NCBI GenBank assembly: GCA_963678675.1
Contig: OY783195.1
Location: forward strand, 7,574,001-7,638,000
Reading direction: 5' to 3'
Length of the DNA stretch: 64,000 nt
From: Xiphydria camelus
Taxonomy: Eukaryota; Arthropoda; Insecta; Hymenoptera; Xiphydriidae
Positions 1 through 9,609 of this stretch are shown in pieces (positions within the stretch are counted from its first letter, which is position 1; each line of letters opens with the position of its first letter). The position numbers and the translations under genes are program-made. Under the pieces are notes generated by a model, which saw only the letters and a list, made by a program, of their open reading frames with translations, was not told where the DNA came from and did no database searches.

Positions 1-62
1 GTGTCTTCAGGATTTACGACCCCGCGGAGATTTAACATTGATCGCACGGCGCCCGAACAGAT
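1..62 (+). mobile_element. LTR-retrotransposon leader fragment (3' LTR edge and primer-binding-like site)
   Basis: The window opens inside a conserved block: a GTGTCTTC start, a GGATTTACGACCCC core, then GATCGCACGGCGCCCGAACAG near 40-60. Related blocks recur on the plus strand near 2,318-2,365 and 45,430-45,500, and on the minus strand near 52,140-52,200 and 62,955-63,020. The GGCGCCCGAACAG part resembles a tRNA 3'-end complement, as expected of a retroelement primer-binding site. I infer the junction between an LTR and its internal region. The LTR itself lies before base 1. Confidence 0.5.
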
Positions 63-1680
63 AATGTAAGTTATTCAACATTCCATTTTCTATTTGATAA
101 CGTGGGGGTAAGTTGCAACATGTTACAACTTACTCCGAGAAATTGTTACTTTAAGCCCCAGACGGTTATTTTCACTATGAATTGAAATAAATGGATGGGG
201 TTCACATATTCTATATTAATGAAAATGTAAATGTTCACTTGTTCAATATCTTAAATCTCTGAAAGTTCTTCACCGATTGCTATGAAAATTTGACCCAACG
301 GTGCATTCGAATACGCGCGTGTTTTTATATATACCTACTATTTATATACCTACCACACCCGTAACAGGTTAAAACATAATTTTTGAAAAATAGCGTTATC
401 TGTTGGACGTAAAAGCAACAGATAGTAACGGGAAAAGTGAATAGCAATATTATGAAAGCCGATAAAGTTTCCTGTCGAATAGCGTTGAACCGGTTCCCAT
501 CGGAAAATTAGGAGCCGAGAAATTTGAAATTGAATATACAAAATCGTTCGAAAAGTGGTGTGGCGACACTATGCTAGCATACCACTACAGAGAAATCTTT
601 TACAAACCTGACCTAAACCCGGGCAATGCCGCACAGGTGGGACTATGCTAGCTATTAATAAAATATGCTTGTTACTGTGACTAGGACTTAAGTACCTAGT
701 AGATATTACATAGTCACATGTTCTATAAGGCGTGATAATAAAACATACAGACCGAAATTATGAAAATGAAAATTCAAACTTACGTGTCAGAATTTCACGT
801 CGCACACAGAACTCTCTGGTGAAGACGCGCAGTTGGCTTGCCGATTGCAGCGGCTGTCAGCGACACATAGCTTACCCAAAATGCTGTTTCATATATCGTG
901 GAAAATTGCACCATCCTGTAAAACGCCTGTTATTACTTATTCCTGGTAAAACTTGCCTCGCTCTACCCTGCGGTAAAATTCATTGGTATCAATTCTTCCA
1001 TGTCGGTATAATAAGTAACAAAGAGCTACTCCCTCCCTCTCATTATTTTCGAAATAAAAATTCGTTTAAAGCACATTCGTCCTTCGGTGCGTGAAACCGA
1101 AGAGAACGGAGGCGCCACCGATGGAAAACTAGGCTAGAGAGGAGGACGGACGTCCCTCGCACGAATTTCCGGGGTCGACACTTACGCGTCGGCGCTTCCG
1201 TATGTGCACAAGAGGGATCGGGAGGGGGAGCGAGGGTGTCGAAGTTCGAGGGACGCCGGAATAGTCGAGTAGGTAGAAAGAACGTGATCCGGAATCTCTG
1301 GTATATCGCGTGTGTCGGGAAGAGTCTAGCTATTCTCCCGACGCTATCGGAATACCTCGGAGGGCAAGAGTTTTATTTTCATTCAACGCGATCTCCATCG
1401 GAGGATCAGAGAGGGCGACGGTCGGTATTTTTATTTAAATTTCACTCCGGGATCTGCCGAGCTCCAGCGAAATCACTTGTCCGCGTTGGTCGTTCTCGAT
1501 TTGCTAGTCCTTTTATTTTTATCTTCTTTTTACTAAAATCGTTCGCCACTTATATCAGGGATTGCATAAAATGTTGAAAGGGTGAGTTGCATAGGATTTT
1601 ATTAACACTTTATTAGTTACCTCGATTCCTGCGCTAAGAAAAAAATGTACTCGAGTCAATTAAACATGTTTTTGAAATGA
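63..1680. other. Unassigned interval, no gene recognised
   Basis: The first part is AT-rich and could be decayed retroelement interior. From about 1,085 to 1,300 the sequence turns GC- and CpG-rich. Open frames of 120 codons (from 732) and 113 codons (from 1,236) exist, but neither resembles a family I know or shows a domain motif, so I do not call them genes. Confidence 0.4.
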
Positions 1681-1689
1681 AACTTCTTT

Positions 1690-2368
1690 GCGGAGGGTAC
1701 TGAATGCGCGCCCGAGGAGACGAAAATCGTAACGAAACCCACACACTCCACCGCTCTCGACCGTGTCTCACTTATACAGCGCTCTCGACCCTGTCCCAAT
1801 ACACCGCTGCCGACTTTGCAAGCGCGTGCCACGTGTTGGATCGCCTTGCCTAGTGAAGCTGCCGCCGCGGCGCGCCGTTCGTTTGTCTACATATTCCGAG
1901 GCAAAAATGTCTTAAGGCTGCCTTACGCAGCAGTCTCGCGAGCCAGCCTCGCAAAATATGTGTTCCGTCGCAAAGGGGACTTGTACGTCATTTCTCTTAC
2001 CGCTCACTATTATCGCAACCTAAGTAACGCACTAATCTAGATCTAATCTGTACATCGGTCGCAACAGCGAGGCGGGCGGTATGTTTTGGTGAATGGGGGT
2101 TGCGAATGCGTTCGCAGTCCCGCACCTTTCCCTCAAAACAACCTCGCAGTGTATCTAATTGTAAACCACGGCTACATCACGGAATAATTGTATCTCTTTG
2201 AATCCAATATAATCACCAGTAATATTGTGAGGGCAGTGTTAAATCATTTCAACTAACCGATACGGTTTAAATCCACCACACCACATTTTCGGTCACTAGT
2301 CGTGTCACGCAGTAGTGCCTTCGGGATTTACGACCTCGAGGAGATCTACTCTTGATCGCACATGTTAT
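1690..2368 (+). mobile_element. Degenerate LTR plus leader of the same LTR-retroelement group
   Basis: The stretch 2,155-2,290 aligns by eye with 45,230-45,360. Both contain TAATTGTAAACCACGG, ATCTCTTT, ACCAGTAATAT, GTGAG..CAGTGT and AACTAACCGATA, followed by TTTAA/TTTTAATCCACC. After it comes GTGCCTTCGGGATTTACGACC, the same leader that opens the window. The left LTR edge is not sharply defined; the change of base composition near 1,690 is my estimate. No coding region follows, so this is a solo or truncated LTR. Confidence 0.5.
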
Positions 2369-2757
2369 AGTTATTAATTTGAAACTGAAGAATAAATGAA
2401 GCAAAAATCAATCGCCGTTTAGACTGTGCAGAGGGGGTCTGGTTTGTGTTGCTCGAGAGGGTTTCTTCGGGCAATGGAAGCTATTGTTCATATTACGAGA
2501 CGACGCAGTGTCGCACCGACACTAAGAGGACTGTTAGACTCACCATAAATCTAGCGTTTAGGACCCTTTTTGAGCGTATCCTTGGGAGAAGCCAGACTAG
2601 AGGGCGCAGAGTTACTTATGAGTTGTTTGTATTTCATTTGTCGCATTTTTAGTTTTCCGGATTTTACCGTATCGAGTGGCCGGCCATACGGAGCTCGTGT
2701 AGTCTGCGATCGGAGTCGCGACTTTTCTCGAGTAACTACCATGCATGTACATTCTTT

Positions 2758-2786
2758 CGCGCGCGCGCGCGCGCGTGTGTGTGTGT
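2758..2786. repeat. (GC)n-(GT)n compound microsatellite
   Basis: A run of alternating CG dinucleotides passes directly into alternating GT dinucleotides. It is a simple sequence repeat. Confidence 0.9.
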
Positions 2787-2929
2787 TGATTTATAATTAT
2801 TATTGCAAAAAAGGCTACAGAATGGTCGAAATAGTACAGTGACAGGCAACGTGTTAAATAAACTTTCCATTTCGTAAACGTCAATGAACACTGAACATTC
2901 TTTCGCGTGTGTGTTATATTAAAATTATT

Positions 2930-3094
2930 ATGGTAAAAACAGGAAAACAACGGGCAAAAGAGTTTTGTGAGAGGCAACGTGTAAAGAAAGCGATGATGAA
3001 GGTACTACCTAAAACTAGTACAGAACGAAATCGAGGATGGAGAGAAATAATTAAATTCACACAATCACACATTGATGGATCTGAGCATAGTTGA
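2930..3094 (+). CDS. Small basic ORF, possible transposon-derived fragment
   Basis: This is a 54-codon frame from the Met that begins MVKTGKQRAKEFCERQR. It is rich in Lys and Arg and has a second TSTERNRGWRE block. Short Lys/Arg-rich arrays of the type QRxxEYRxRxK occur in many small arthropod proteins linked to repeats, and this looks distantly similar. There is no other supporting signal, and the frame ends just before a palindromic MITE. It may be a chance frame. Confidence 0.2.
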   Translation: MVKTGKQRAKEFCERQRVKKAMMKVLPKTSTERNRGWREIIKFTQSHIDGSEHS

Positions 3095-3102
3095 GAGTGA
3101 AA

Positions 3103-3328
3103 AAAACAACAAAACGTGTGGCCGCCACACGCGGAAGAAGTGAAACTTCGATACCAGTTTCTCTGAATTTGATTCCGGTGGTATTAGTTTCAATTGGCTC
3201 TATACAAGTCGTTTACTATGCTTCTTCGTAGAGCTAATTGAAACTAATACCACCGGAATCAAATTCAGAGAAACTGGTATCGAAGTTTCACTTCTTCCGC
3301 GTGTGGCGGCCACACGTTTTGTTGTTTT
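3103..3328. mobile_element. 226-bp palindromic MITE (hairpin element)
   Basis: Two arms of about 95 bp are nearly perfect reverse complements. The left begins AAAACAACAAAACGTGTGGCC at 3,103 and the right ends in its complement at 3,328. They are separated by a loop of about 35 bp near 3,200-3,235. There is no coding capacity. I could not fix a target duplication because the flanks are A/T-rich. The arms have few mismatches, which suggests a young insertion. Confidence 0.8.
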
Positions 3329-4429
3329 ATAGTCCTGAGAGCCCATTTATTCGATTAGAACAAATATCGATAGAACGTATATAAATATTATTGAGTTAAC
3401 TGAATATTATTTGGATCCAATCGATATGCATTCGAATCGAATAAAAGTGGCCCCTTTAGGCTATTCAAAAACACGTTTATTTCACTCAAGCAAATTTTGT
3501 TCTCAGTACGTTAATTACATTTCTTTAAATGAAATTAAATAGTTTCACCGACGAGAAGAAAGGTTTATAATTCTTGGAATGCCTAATTATTTTTCATTTC
3601 TGTTCGCACAAAACATCATCGTTGCTTTGCATCGTGCAAGATGCATCTCTTCATGTCATCTCTAACTAGAGTATAGTTAGAATCTCACTAATTCGGCACT
3701 ATTAAACACCAACTAACGTCGGATTACTGGATTATACGGGTTATTGGAACGTAGAGAGTAGATTAGGTAAATAAGACATAATACACTTGAAGTGAATGAT
3801 GTATATTATTAAATTTTTTAGTACAGTTATACAAAACGAAACTATTATACATATTCCAATGTTACGATATACTTTCATAAGCTACTTCACTCGTACGTAC
3901 TTTGTGCCAAAAAAGTTGAAAGTTATCGCTCAGAAAAATAGTTCTCAATACTTTTCATTCCCCGTAGTATGTACTAGATTGCTGGACATGCCGAAGAAAC
4001 AAAGTAACAGATTAAGGTATTCCTAGCGCTTATATAGGAACGTATTTCCAATAGTCCAGGCAACGAAGACCTGAAATACGATTTTTAGCAGCCAGGCTGC
4101 GTTTTTGTTTGAACGTTGTATTTGACCCCATAAAGTTCTAGGTGAAGTATCGCGGTTTTTCCCCCAGGGGGAAGGATCGAAAAACAATAACAAATACCAC
4201 AAAAATGGGGTTTTTGAAAATAACTCGAAAACTAAGTGAGATATCGAGAAAAGTATATATATTATAGAGTTGAAAATTGTAGAGCTTAAAATTCTCTATA
4301 AAAAAGGTTCTACACAGTTTACCCCCACTCTCACGGTTTACTCTCTAGAGCCGCGCAAAAGTTAGGGGTAAAAAAAATCGTAAAACATCGAAAATTGAAC
4401 ATTTTTGAATCCTTTTTGTCTGAAATTGC
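3329..4429. other. Intergenic AT-rich sequence, no gene recognised
   Basis: Nothing coding is recognised. A 76-codon frame at 3,796-4,026 has no motif. This interval is the left flank of the Kolobok element that starts at 4,434. Confidence 0.5.
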
Positions 4430-4433
4430 TTAA

Positions 4434-7186
4434 GGCCAGGTTCTGCTGGATTACGCTCATTTTTGAAATAATTAGTATTAATTGTACAAGAAATATTAAA
4501 AATCAAAACTTTGTACAGGTGAAAGTACACATATTTAACTACTAAAAAAAAATATTTTTGAATTTTTTTTCAAAATGGCGGCTCCCAAAATGGCGGCTGA
4601 AAATTGTCCAATTATTTGGTGGTTGGAAAGATTTCTCGAGAACCAATCATCTGAAAGCAAAAAACAAAAGAGATTCTTAATCTAGATGGAATTGGTTATC
4701 GTATTGACCACTCTGAGATTTTTTCACCGAAAAACAACAAAATGGCGGACTTATGAATTTTTCGACCTATTTTATGCACTTACAATTGTTTATAACTTTT
4801 TTAAAAAACAATCGATATATCTGATTGTGGTCAATACGATAGAGAGACATCTAAGAAGCAAAATGCCGTTTGAATCAAGTCGATAAATGGAATAGTTTTT
4901 GAAAAAACTTTCCGACCAGTTGAAAAAACGTGGTTTCGAGAAAAAGCAGTTTAAAGTTTTTTTTGTGAAAAATCGTAAAAAAAAGTGGTTTTCACTTACA
5001 TATCCATTCCAGCTTCGTACACAACTCCTTCTCGATCTTCGTAGGCATCATTTTCCAGGCTTCTTGCATTTCTAGCCGCAGTTCGCTGCTCCTTGGACGC
5101 TTCAGAGGCTTCAAACTCGGCCCGATCAACACGCTTCTCGTTGACCTTATCAGCGTACTGCCTAGCTTGCGGACCAATTTTGATGCCCATTACTTCCATA
5201 ACTTTCAATATTGCTAGGAATCCTTCATTGAATATGCAAGCAGCACTAAGAGCCGCAATTTCCAGTGTTTGTTTTCCAACAAACTTGTGTTTAGGGGCTA
5301 TGTTCCATACACAAGAATTATAACTTTCGTTATTATTTTGAGTATTAGCCCCTAAACACCTCTCGAGCAGCTTTTCGTCAGTCAAATCTTCGTAAATGGG
5401 TTGTAAAAGTTCTTGTACTTCTTGATCAAAAGCCGGAGGATGTTTGAAATTCTGCGATTGACCTGTAGCTGCTGCCTTTTGAAAATCGCACCAGGAATCC
5501 GCTCCGGCTGGACAATACTCGTGCTGCGGTCTAGCGTCGGTGGAGCACTTGTGAAAAAGTGAAGCGAGAATTGCTTTTTTCATGTCTGTCACAGAGTCGG
5601 GATGGGCAAGCACAGCTTTTTTGAAATAGGTCGATAATTTTGAAAGTTGAGCTTCGGTGAATTTTAAAGATTGTACTGGAGGTTGGTCTGATTTTTTAGT
5701 CCTCTTTTTTTTTGGTACTACTTCACCTCTTTGTAATGCCTGTTTTGTTTCCTGTGCTTTCAGAGCTCTCTTTACTTTTGCAAGGCCTTTTTTTGCTTCC
5801 TTGCCGCGTTTATAAATGCTCTTGCCTACATGTAAAACACACGCTTTTTTCTTTACTTTCAGAACATCACCGTACGGTTCACAATCTTCGAGATGTCTGA
5901 AAGTCTTGCTATCGCCGTCGCCGATGTAATACTCATACATAACATCGTATTGCTCCACAGACCTCAAGAACATTTCTTTCACTCCTTCGACTTCTATGAG
6001 ACCGGCACTTCCATCGTGATCTCGCGTACAATTCCCTGCTTCACAATGCTCAGTAAACCAAGCATCGAACTCTGGTGTATTTTCGGGAAACTGTTTCGAA
6101 TAATTGCGGCATGCTTGGCAAATTTTTGACTTGACGACAACATCTACGACTTTATTTGAATATTTGCCAATCAAACTCACAATACCAAGGAGAGCTGTAT
6201 AACCTCTTTTAGGCCAAGACCCATCACCCGAGACAGTAAGCCGATTTTCAGGAAATCCTTTTTCTTTATTTCTTTCTTTCTCTTCTTTGACGGCTTTTCT
6301 AAAAACTACTTCACTGACGGCTTTTATTGCAATGTCAACATGCTGTAAGCACTTATAATAACCGTCTAAACTCAAAGCACTCACTGAAATGTCCATCAGT
6401 CCACAAAAATTTAACAATCCATAAAAGCCAATTCCTAGTAAGCGAAATACATAAACCATCCTTCGGTTTATTTCATAACCGCTACTTATTTTTGAACAGG
6501 AAGGGATTGCTTCACTTTTCTCACAATCACAATTCATTTGTAATTCAAAACCAAGTCCTTTCGAATTACTCTTTCCAAAATCGGGTTTTTTATGACAGTT
6601 TGCACAAATAACTCTCTGCTGCAATGATAAAAATAAAGACCACTGAACGATTACGTAAGCTACAGATGGATAGACAGTCGGTTCAAATTGTGCATCTGTT
6701 TCTTCGAGTTTTTTAGCAGCAGCACTGGTACTTTGAGTATTACTATCTGAGGTGTATTGATTGCCATGAAACAACTTTTTTCTCGGTTTATAGTCAAAGT
6801 CTCTTCCTTTTTTCCGGTCTGACATGATGATTTCAAGCGCGCACGAAAATAAATTTACCAACGTAAAATCTGATGCCTACAAGGACTCCAGGCAGACTAA
6901 ACTGTGCAGGACACTTTAGAAATGAATGAGAGAGAAAAATTTAGAAAGTTGGAGGGGTAGAGAGCAATATGAGTCGGCTCGGCGGCTTGCAGCAGCTGCC
7001 TTTGTGCGAAGGGCTCGAGCGGTCAAGATTTGCCTCGGCGCGCGTGACTCACACCGCTTGCCCACGGCTTTCCTCGCCTCGCAGGCCTTCGGGACCAATT
7101 TTAAAACATTTCTAGGAGTATTTTTGAGCAAAATATGCAATAAAAAAAAATTCGATTTTTTGAAAAAAATCCAGCAGAACCTGGCC
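4434..7186 (-). mobile_element. Complete Kolobok-type DNA transposon, copy 1 (2,753 bp)
   Basis: The element is bounded by 19-bp perfect terminal inverted repeats, GGCCAGGTTCTGCTGGATT at 4,434-4,452 and its complement at 7,168-7,186. A TTAA target duplication flanks it at 4,430-4,433 and 7,187-7,190. Its only gene is a minus-strand transposase of about 600 codons with no internal stop. A TTAA duplication together with this transposase type fits the Kolobok superfamily, whereas classical Mutator elements make 8-11 bp duplications. Perfect ends and an open frame suggest recent, possibly current, mobility. Confidence 0.9.
4996..6825 (-). CDS. Kolobok/Mutator-like-domain transposase
   Basis: Cut-and-paste transposase that would bind the element's terminal repeats and cut at TTAA. 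From the Met of MSDRKKGRD (position 6,825) it has 609 residues; an upstream Met at 6,861 would add a hydrophobic dozen residues that I judge untranslated. Numbering from the upstream Met, an N-terminal zinc-binding region holds CANC near 86-89. Then come GDGSWPKRG (Asp213), a Cys-rich insertion near 248-278, IGDGDSKTF (Asp315/317), CPAGADSWC near 450-458, and NNNES (Glu512). These are the likely catalytic acidic residues. A second, clearly diverged copy with all the same motifs lies at 42,583-44,349. This is the group many databases label 'Mutator-like transposase domain'. No frameshift or stop is seen. Confidence 0.88.
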   Translation of the reverse strand: MSDRKKGRDFDYKPRKKLFHGNQYTSDSNTQSTSAAAKKLEETDAQFEPTVYPSVAYVIVQWSLFLSLQQRVICANCHKKPDFGKSNSKGLGFELQMNCDCEKSEAIPSCSKISSGYEINRRMVYVFRLLGIGFYGLLNFCGLMDISVSALSLDGYYKCLQHVDIAIKAVSEVVFRKAVKEEKERNKEKGFPENRLTVSGDGSWPKRGYTALLGIVSLIGKYSNKVVDVVVKSKICQACRNYSKQFPENTPEFDAWFTEHCEAGNCTRDHDGSAGLIEVEGVKEMFLRSVEQYDVMYEYYIGDGDSKTFRHLEDCEPYGDVLKVKKKACVLHVGKSIYKRGKEAKKGLAKVKRALKAQETKQALQRGEVVPKKKRTKKSDQPPVQSLKFTEAQLSKLSTYFKKAVLAHPDSVTDMKKAILASLFHKCSTDARPQHEYCPAGADSWCDFQKAAATGQSQNFKHPPAFDQEVQELLQPIYEDLTDEKLLERCLGANTQNNNESYNSCVWNIAPKHKFVGKQTLEIAALSAACIFNEGFLAILKVMEVMGIKIGPQARQYADKVNEKRVDRAEFEASEASKEQRTAARNARSLENDAYEDREGVVYEAGMDM

Positions 7187-7190
7187 TTAA

Positions 7191-7825
7191 GGAAGTCTCT
7201 ACTTTTAAAATAAAATTATATATATTTTTTCACTCAATTGTTTAAAAAGTGCCAAGTAAAATCAACGATATCTTTCGATATTATGAATAATTTTTTCTTC
7301 TTTCTGTTCCATAATTTTGTTAGTTAAATTCCCTACGCATTACACTCGGGCCATTTTTCTTTAACTGTCGTAATTTGTAAGATATCCGTGAGCGAACCGT
7401 AGCGTCAGTGTGTACAAACAGCAGTCAGAGAGCGTTCGTTTTCCCTATTTTTGTGTTCACAAGAGTTTCAAGATGAATGAACAATTAACACGAAGAATTA
7501 TACAACCTGGGTGATAAGTTACATTTTTACACGGCATTAAAAATAGATGGCGAGAAATTGCAGAGCAATTAAACAAAACAGGTCTAATGGTTAAAAACTT
7601 AGGTTTGATACAAGAATAAAACACAGAATGCCTAATCTGCATATGATGGGAATAAGGACATTTTACAATAACAATTATATTATTTACGACCCTTCGACTT
7701 AAACAAACAGCTAACTTCTCCAGTGGTGAATGTGCTTCCCGAAATGTAGTATTCTGCTCTGTCAAATCTAGTGAAATTTTATTCAAAATGCACTGAAATG
7801 TGTATTTTATTATGCGAAAATATTT
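7191..7825. other. Unassigned interval with a weak SANT/Myb-like trace
   Basis: No complete gene is present. Around 7,530-7,575 one plus frame reads NRWREIAEQLNKTG, reminiscent of a SANT/Myb-like helix as found in Harbinger partner proteins. It is bounded by stops and frame changes, so at best it is a decayed fragment. Confidence 0.2.
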
Positions 7826-9350
7826 TTAAAAATTTGTTTCATCGTCTACAAGTCCTTCATATAGAGTGAACAATTCTCCTTCGGTTTTTCGCTTTTTCAA
7901 AATGTCGTAAACCCATATCTTCATTAGTACATTTTTCTTTGCACATCCGCAAGAGATCTGAAAATTACTTTTATAGGAAATTATGTGGTTATTACTATAT
8001 AAAATTATTATATGACGACTTTTATAATTAATGTTCCTAATGAGCGCGTAAATACTCGTCACTTCTTTCGCTAAACATTTTGGAATCCAAGCAAGATAAC
8101 AGAATTCTTGTAGTAACTTTTTTTCTAGTTTTTATTTAAAATAACAAAGAAGGTCGTTATAAATTTTCTTTCATATGCCTATTTTTCGAGGCTATCTTTC
8201 AAAAAGTTATCATGTACATTAGAGCTAAAATAATGGTTATAACAATTTCTTCCATCTTGCTTAGACTTGAAATACATCAACAGGCTTGATCTCCAAAACG
8301 CATTATATAGGTTTATTTCTTTACTAGGGAATTTTAATTTTATTGCTAACTTTTCTCTTATTAAAATAATGCCGATTTTCAATTAAATCATTGTTATTAT
8401 TATAATAAGATTTTGAAAGAACACAAGAAAAAATATGAATATGTGATTGAGGTAAAAATATTCATTGAATGGTGATTTACCGTGGCTAACAAGTCGTCTG
8501 GAGCAGGTTTTAGTTCTGATTTTTTAGGGATCAAAACGACGTTCTCTCCTCCAGCCCGTTCCCATCCCCATTCTTGCGGGTCTAAAACGTTCCCCAGCCA
8601 TTGTTGAATTTGGAAGTATACTCTTTTCGTATGCTTCTCAAGTGCTGCTTTCGTGGGTGGTAAGGAAGGAAGGATGTCTTTTCGCACCTGCTACCAACGT
8701 AACACAACGTGATAAACATTTTGTATCTCAGCTCATTGATTGGCAGTTTCGTTCGCTCATTCGTGGCATACAGATGTTTCATAACGTTCTCAGACACAGG
8801 GTAAAGATCATCAATAGTCATATTGGGGCGATGAAATACAGATACTGATTCTTGAAGAGCTTGATTCCTTTGTAATAATGAGACAATGGATTTTTTCCCT
8901 TTTTACAAATAGCACTTGTAGAATCACAGCCAACGAAAGCGTGAGCGAATAAGATGAACGATTTCAAATTCCTACGGTTCCGTGTCGAATAGAGAACTCT
9001 CCTCTTTTTCCCAGTAGAGATAATTTTGTAAAAAAATCCATATTTTGATCTTCAGGAGTAAGACCTATAAGTAAGACCAAAAGATCGACATCATTGCCAA
9101 CAGCTACAATTGGTTGTTCATTGACTCTTCTTTGACTTTGCATTTCAATAGCGGTGCAGACTATCAATCCATCAGCATCTTCGTCATCAATGTTTGTTTG
9201 AATATGCTTATTCTTCATATAATCCGATAGCAATTTAACGAATTTAAATTTATTCACAATGTTTGACAGGAACTTGGTTTGGGTTACAATCACCATTTTG
9301 TCTTCTATAAGATTAATTGTATCTCCCTTTGCAAATGCATCCACAACCAT
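7826..9350 (-). pseudogene. FEN/XPG-like nuclease-signature family, C-terminal half, decayed
   Basis: This is a minus-strand relative of the gene at 53,297-55,732. The reading runs from DAFAKGDTINLIEDK through TQTKFLSN, EDADGLIV and VGNDVDLLVLL, then shifts frame near 9,000. It continues as CDSTSAICKKGKKSIVSLL, then RVYFQIQQWLGN and EWGWER. A donor at 8,480/8,475 and an acceptor at 7,960/7,958 join it to a last exon, 7,826-7,957, starting ISCGC. The paralogue has the same intron position. EDAD..GND.D..GCDxTSA resembles the acidic residues of the XPG-I region of FEN-type nucleases. That is my inference, since I do not know a named family. Frameshifts near 9,010 and 8,690 make it a pseudogene. 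Its 5' part is the probable source of the B units of the adjacent array. Confidence 0.6.
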
Positions 9351-9609
9351 TGCAAAAACTTACCCGCGTAAGTTCGTAAATTCTGCATTTCTTGAATGTT
9401 GGCAGGGAAGTGCACCCACCGATGAAATATTCCATTTTGCCCCATAGCATTAGAAAATTCAGACAATATGCTCGACTTATTGTTGGCTGGCTTACAGCGA
9501 CATATGCATTTCCCCCAGTAATTTCCTGGTACGAGCCGTAGCCTAAAAATCTAAGTGCTATAGGAACCTGTGTGTGAAAGAGATATCATCTCTTATTATT
9601 TCCTATATA
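9351..9609. repeat. Array core preceding the first A unit (Harbinger N-terminal remnant)
   Basis: On the minus strand this reads FLGYGSYQEITG..AYVAVSQPT, the N-terminal region of a PIF/Harbinger transposase, fused on its left to the FEN-like fragment. The same fusion occurs in every B unit, so 8,964-9,609 is effectively the first B-type junction of the array. Confidence 0.6.

Noticed and set aside
40..62. Resemblance of GGCGCCCGAACAG to a lysine-tRNA primer site of retroviruses
   Set aside because: A short tRNA-complement match is expected for many LTR retroelements. No retroviral genes are present, so I do not infer a virus.
1236..1577. 113-codon frame in a GC-rich patch as a host exon
   Set aside because: Composition suggests something different from the surroundings, but no motif or splice pattern supports a gene.
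4434..7186. Assignment of the two TTAA elements to piggyBac on the basis of the TTAA duplication
   Set aside because: The transposases have GDGSW, IGDGDSKTF and NNES/NSNES motifs of the Kolobok/Mutator-like type and lack piggyBac features.
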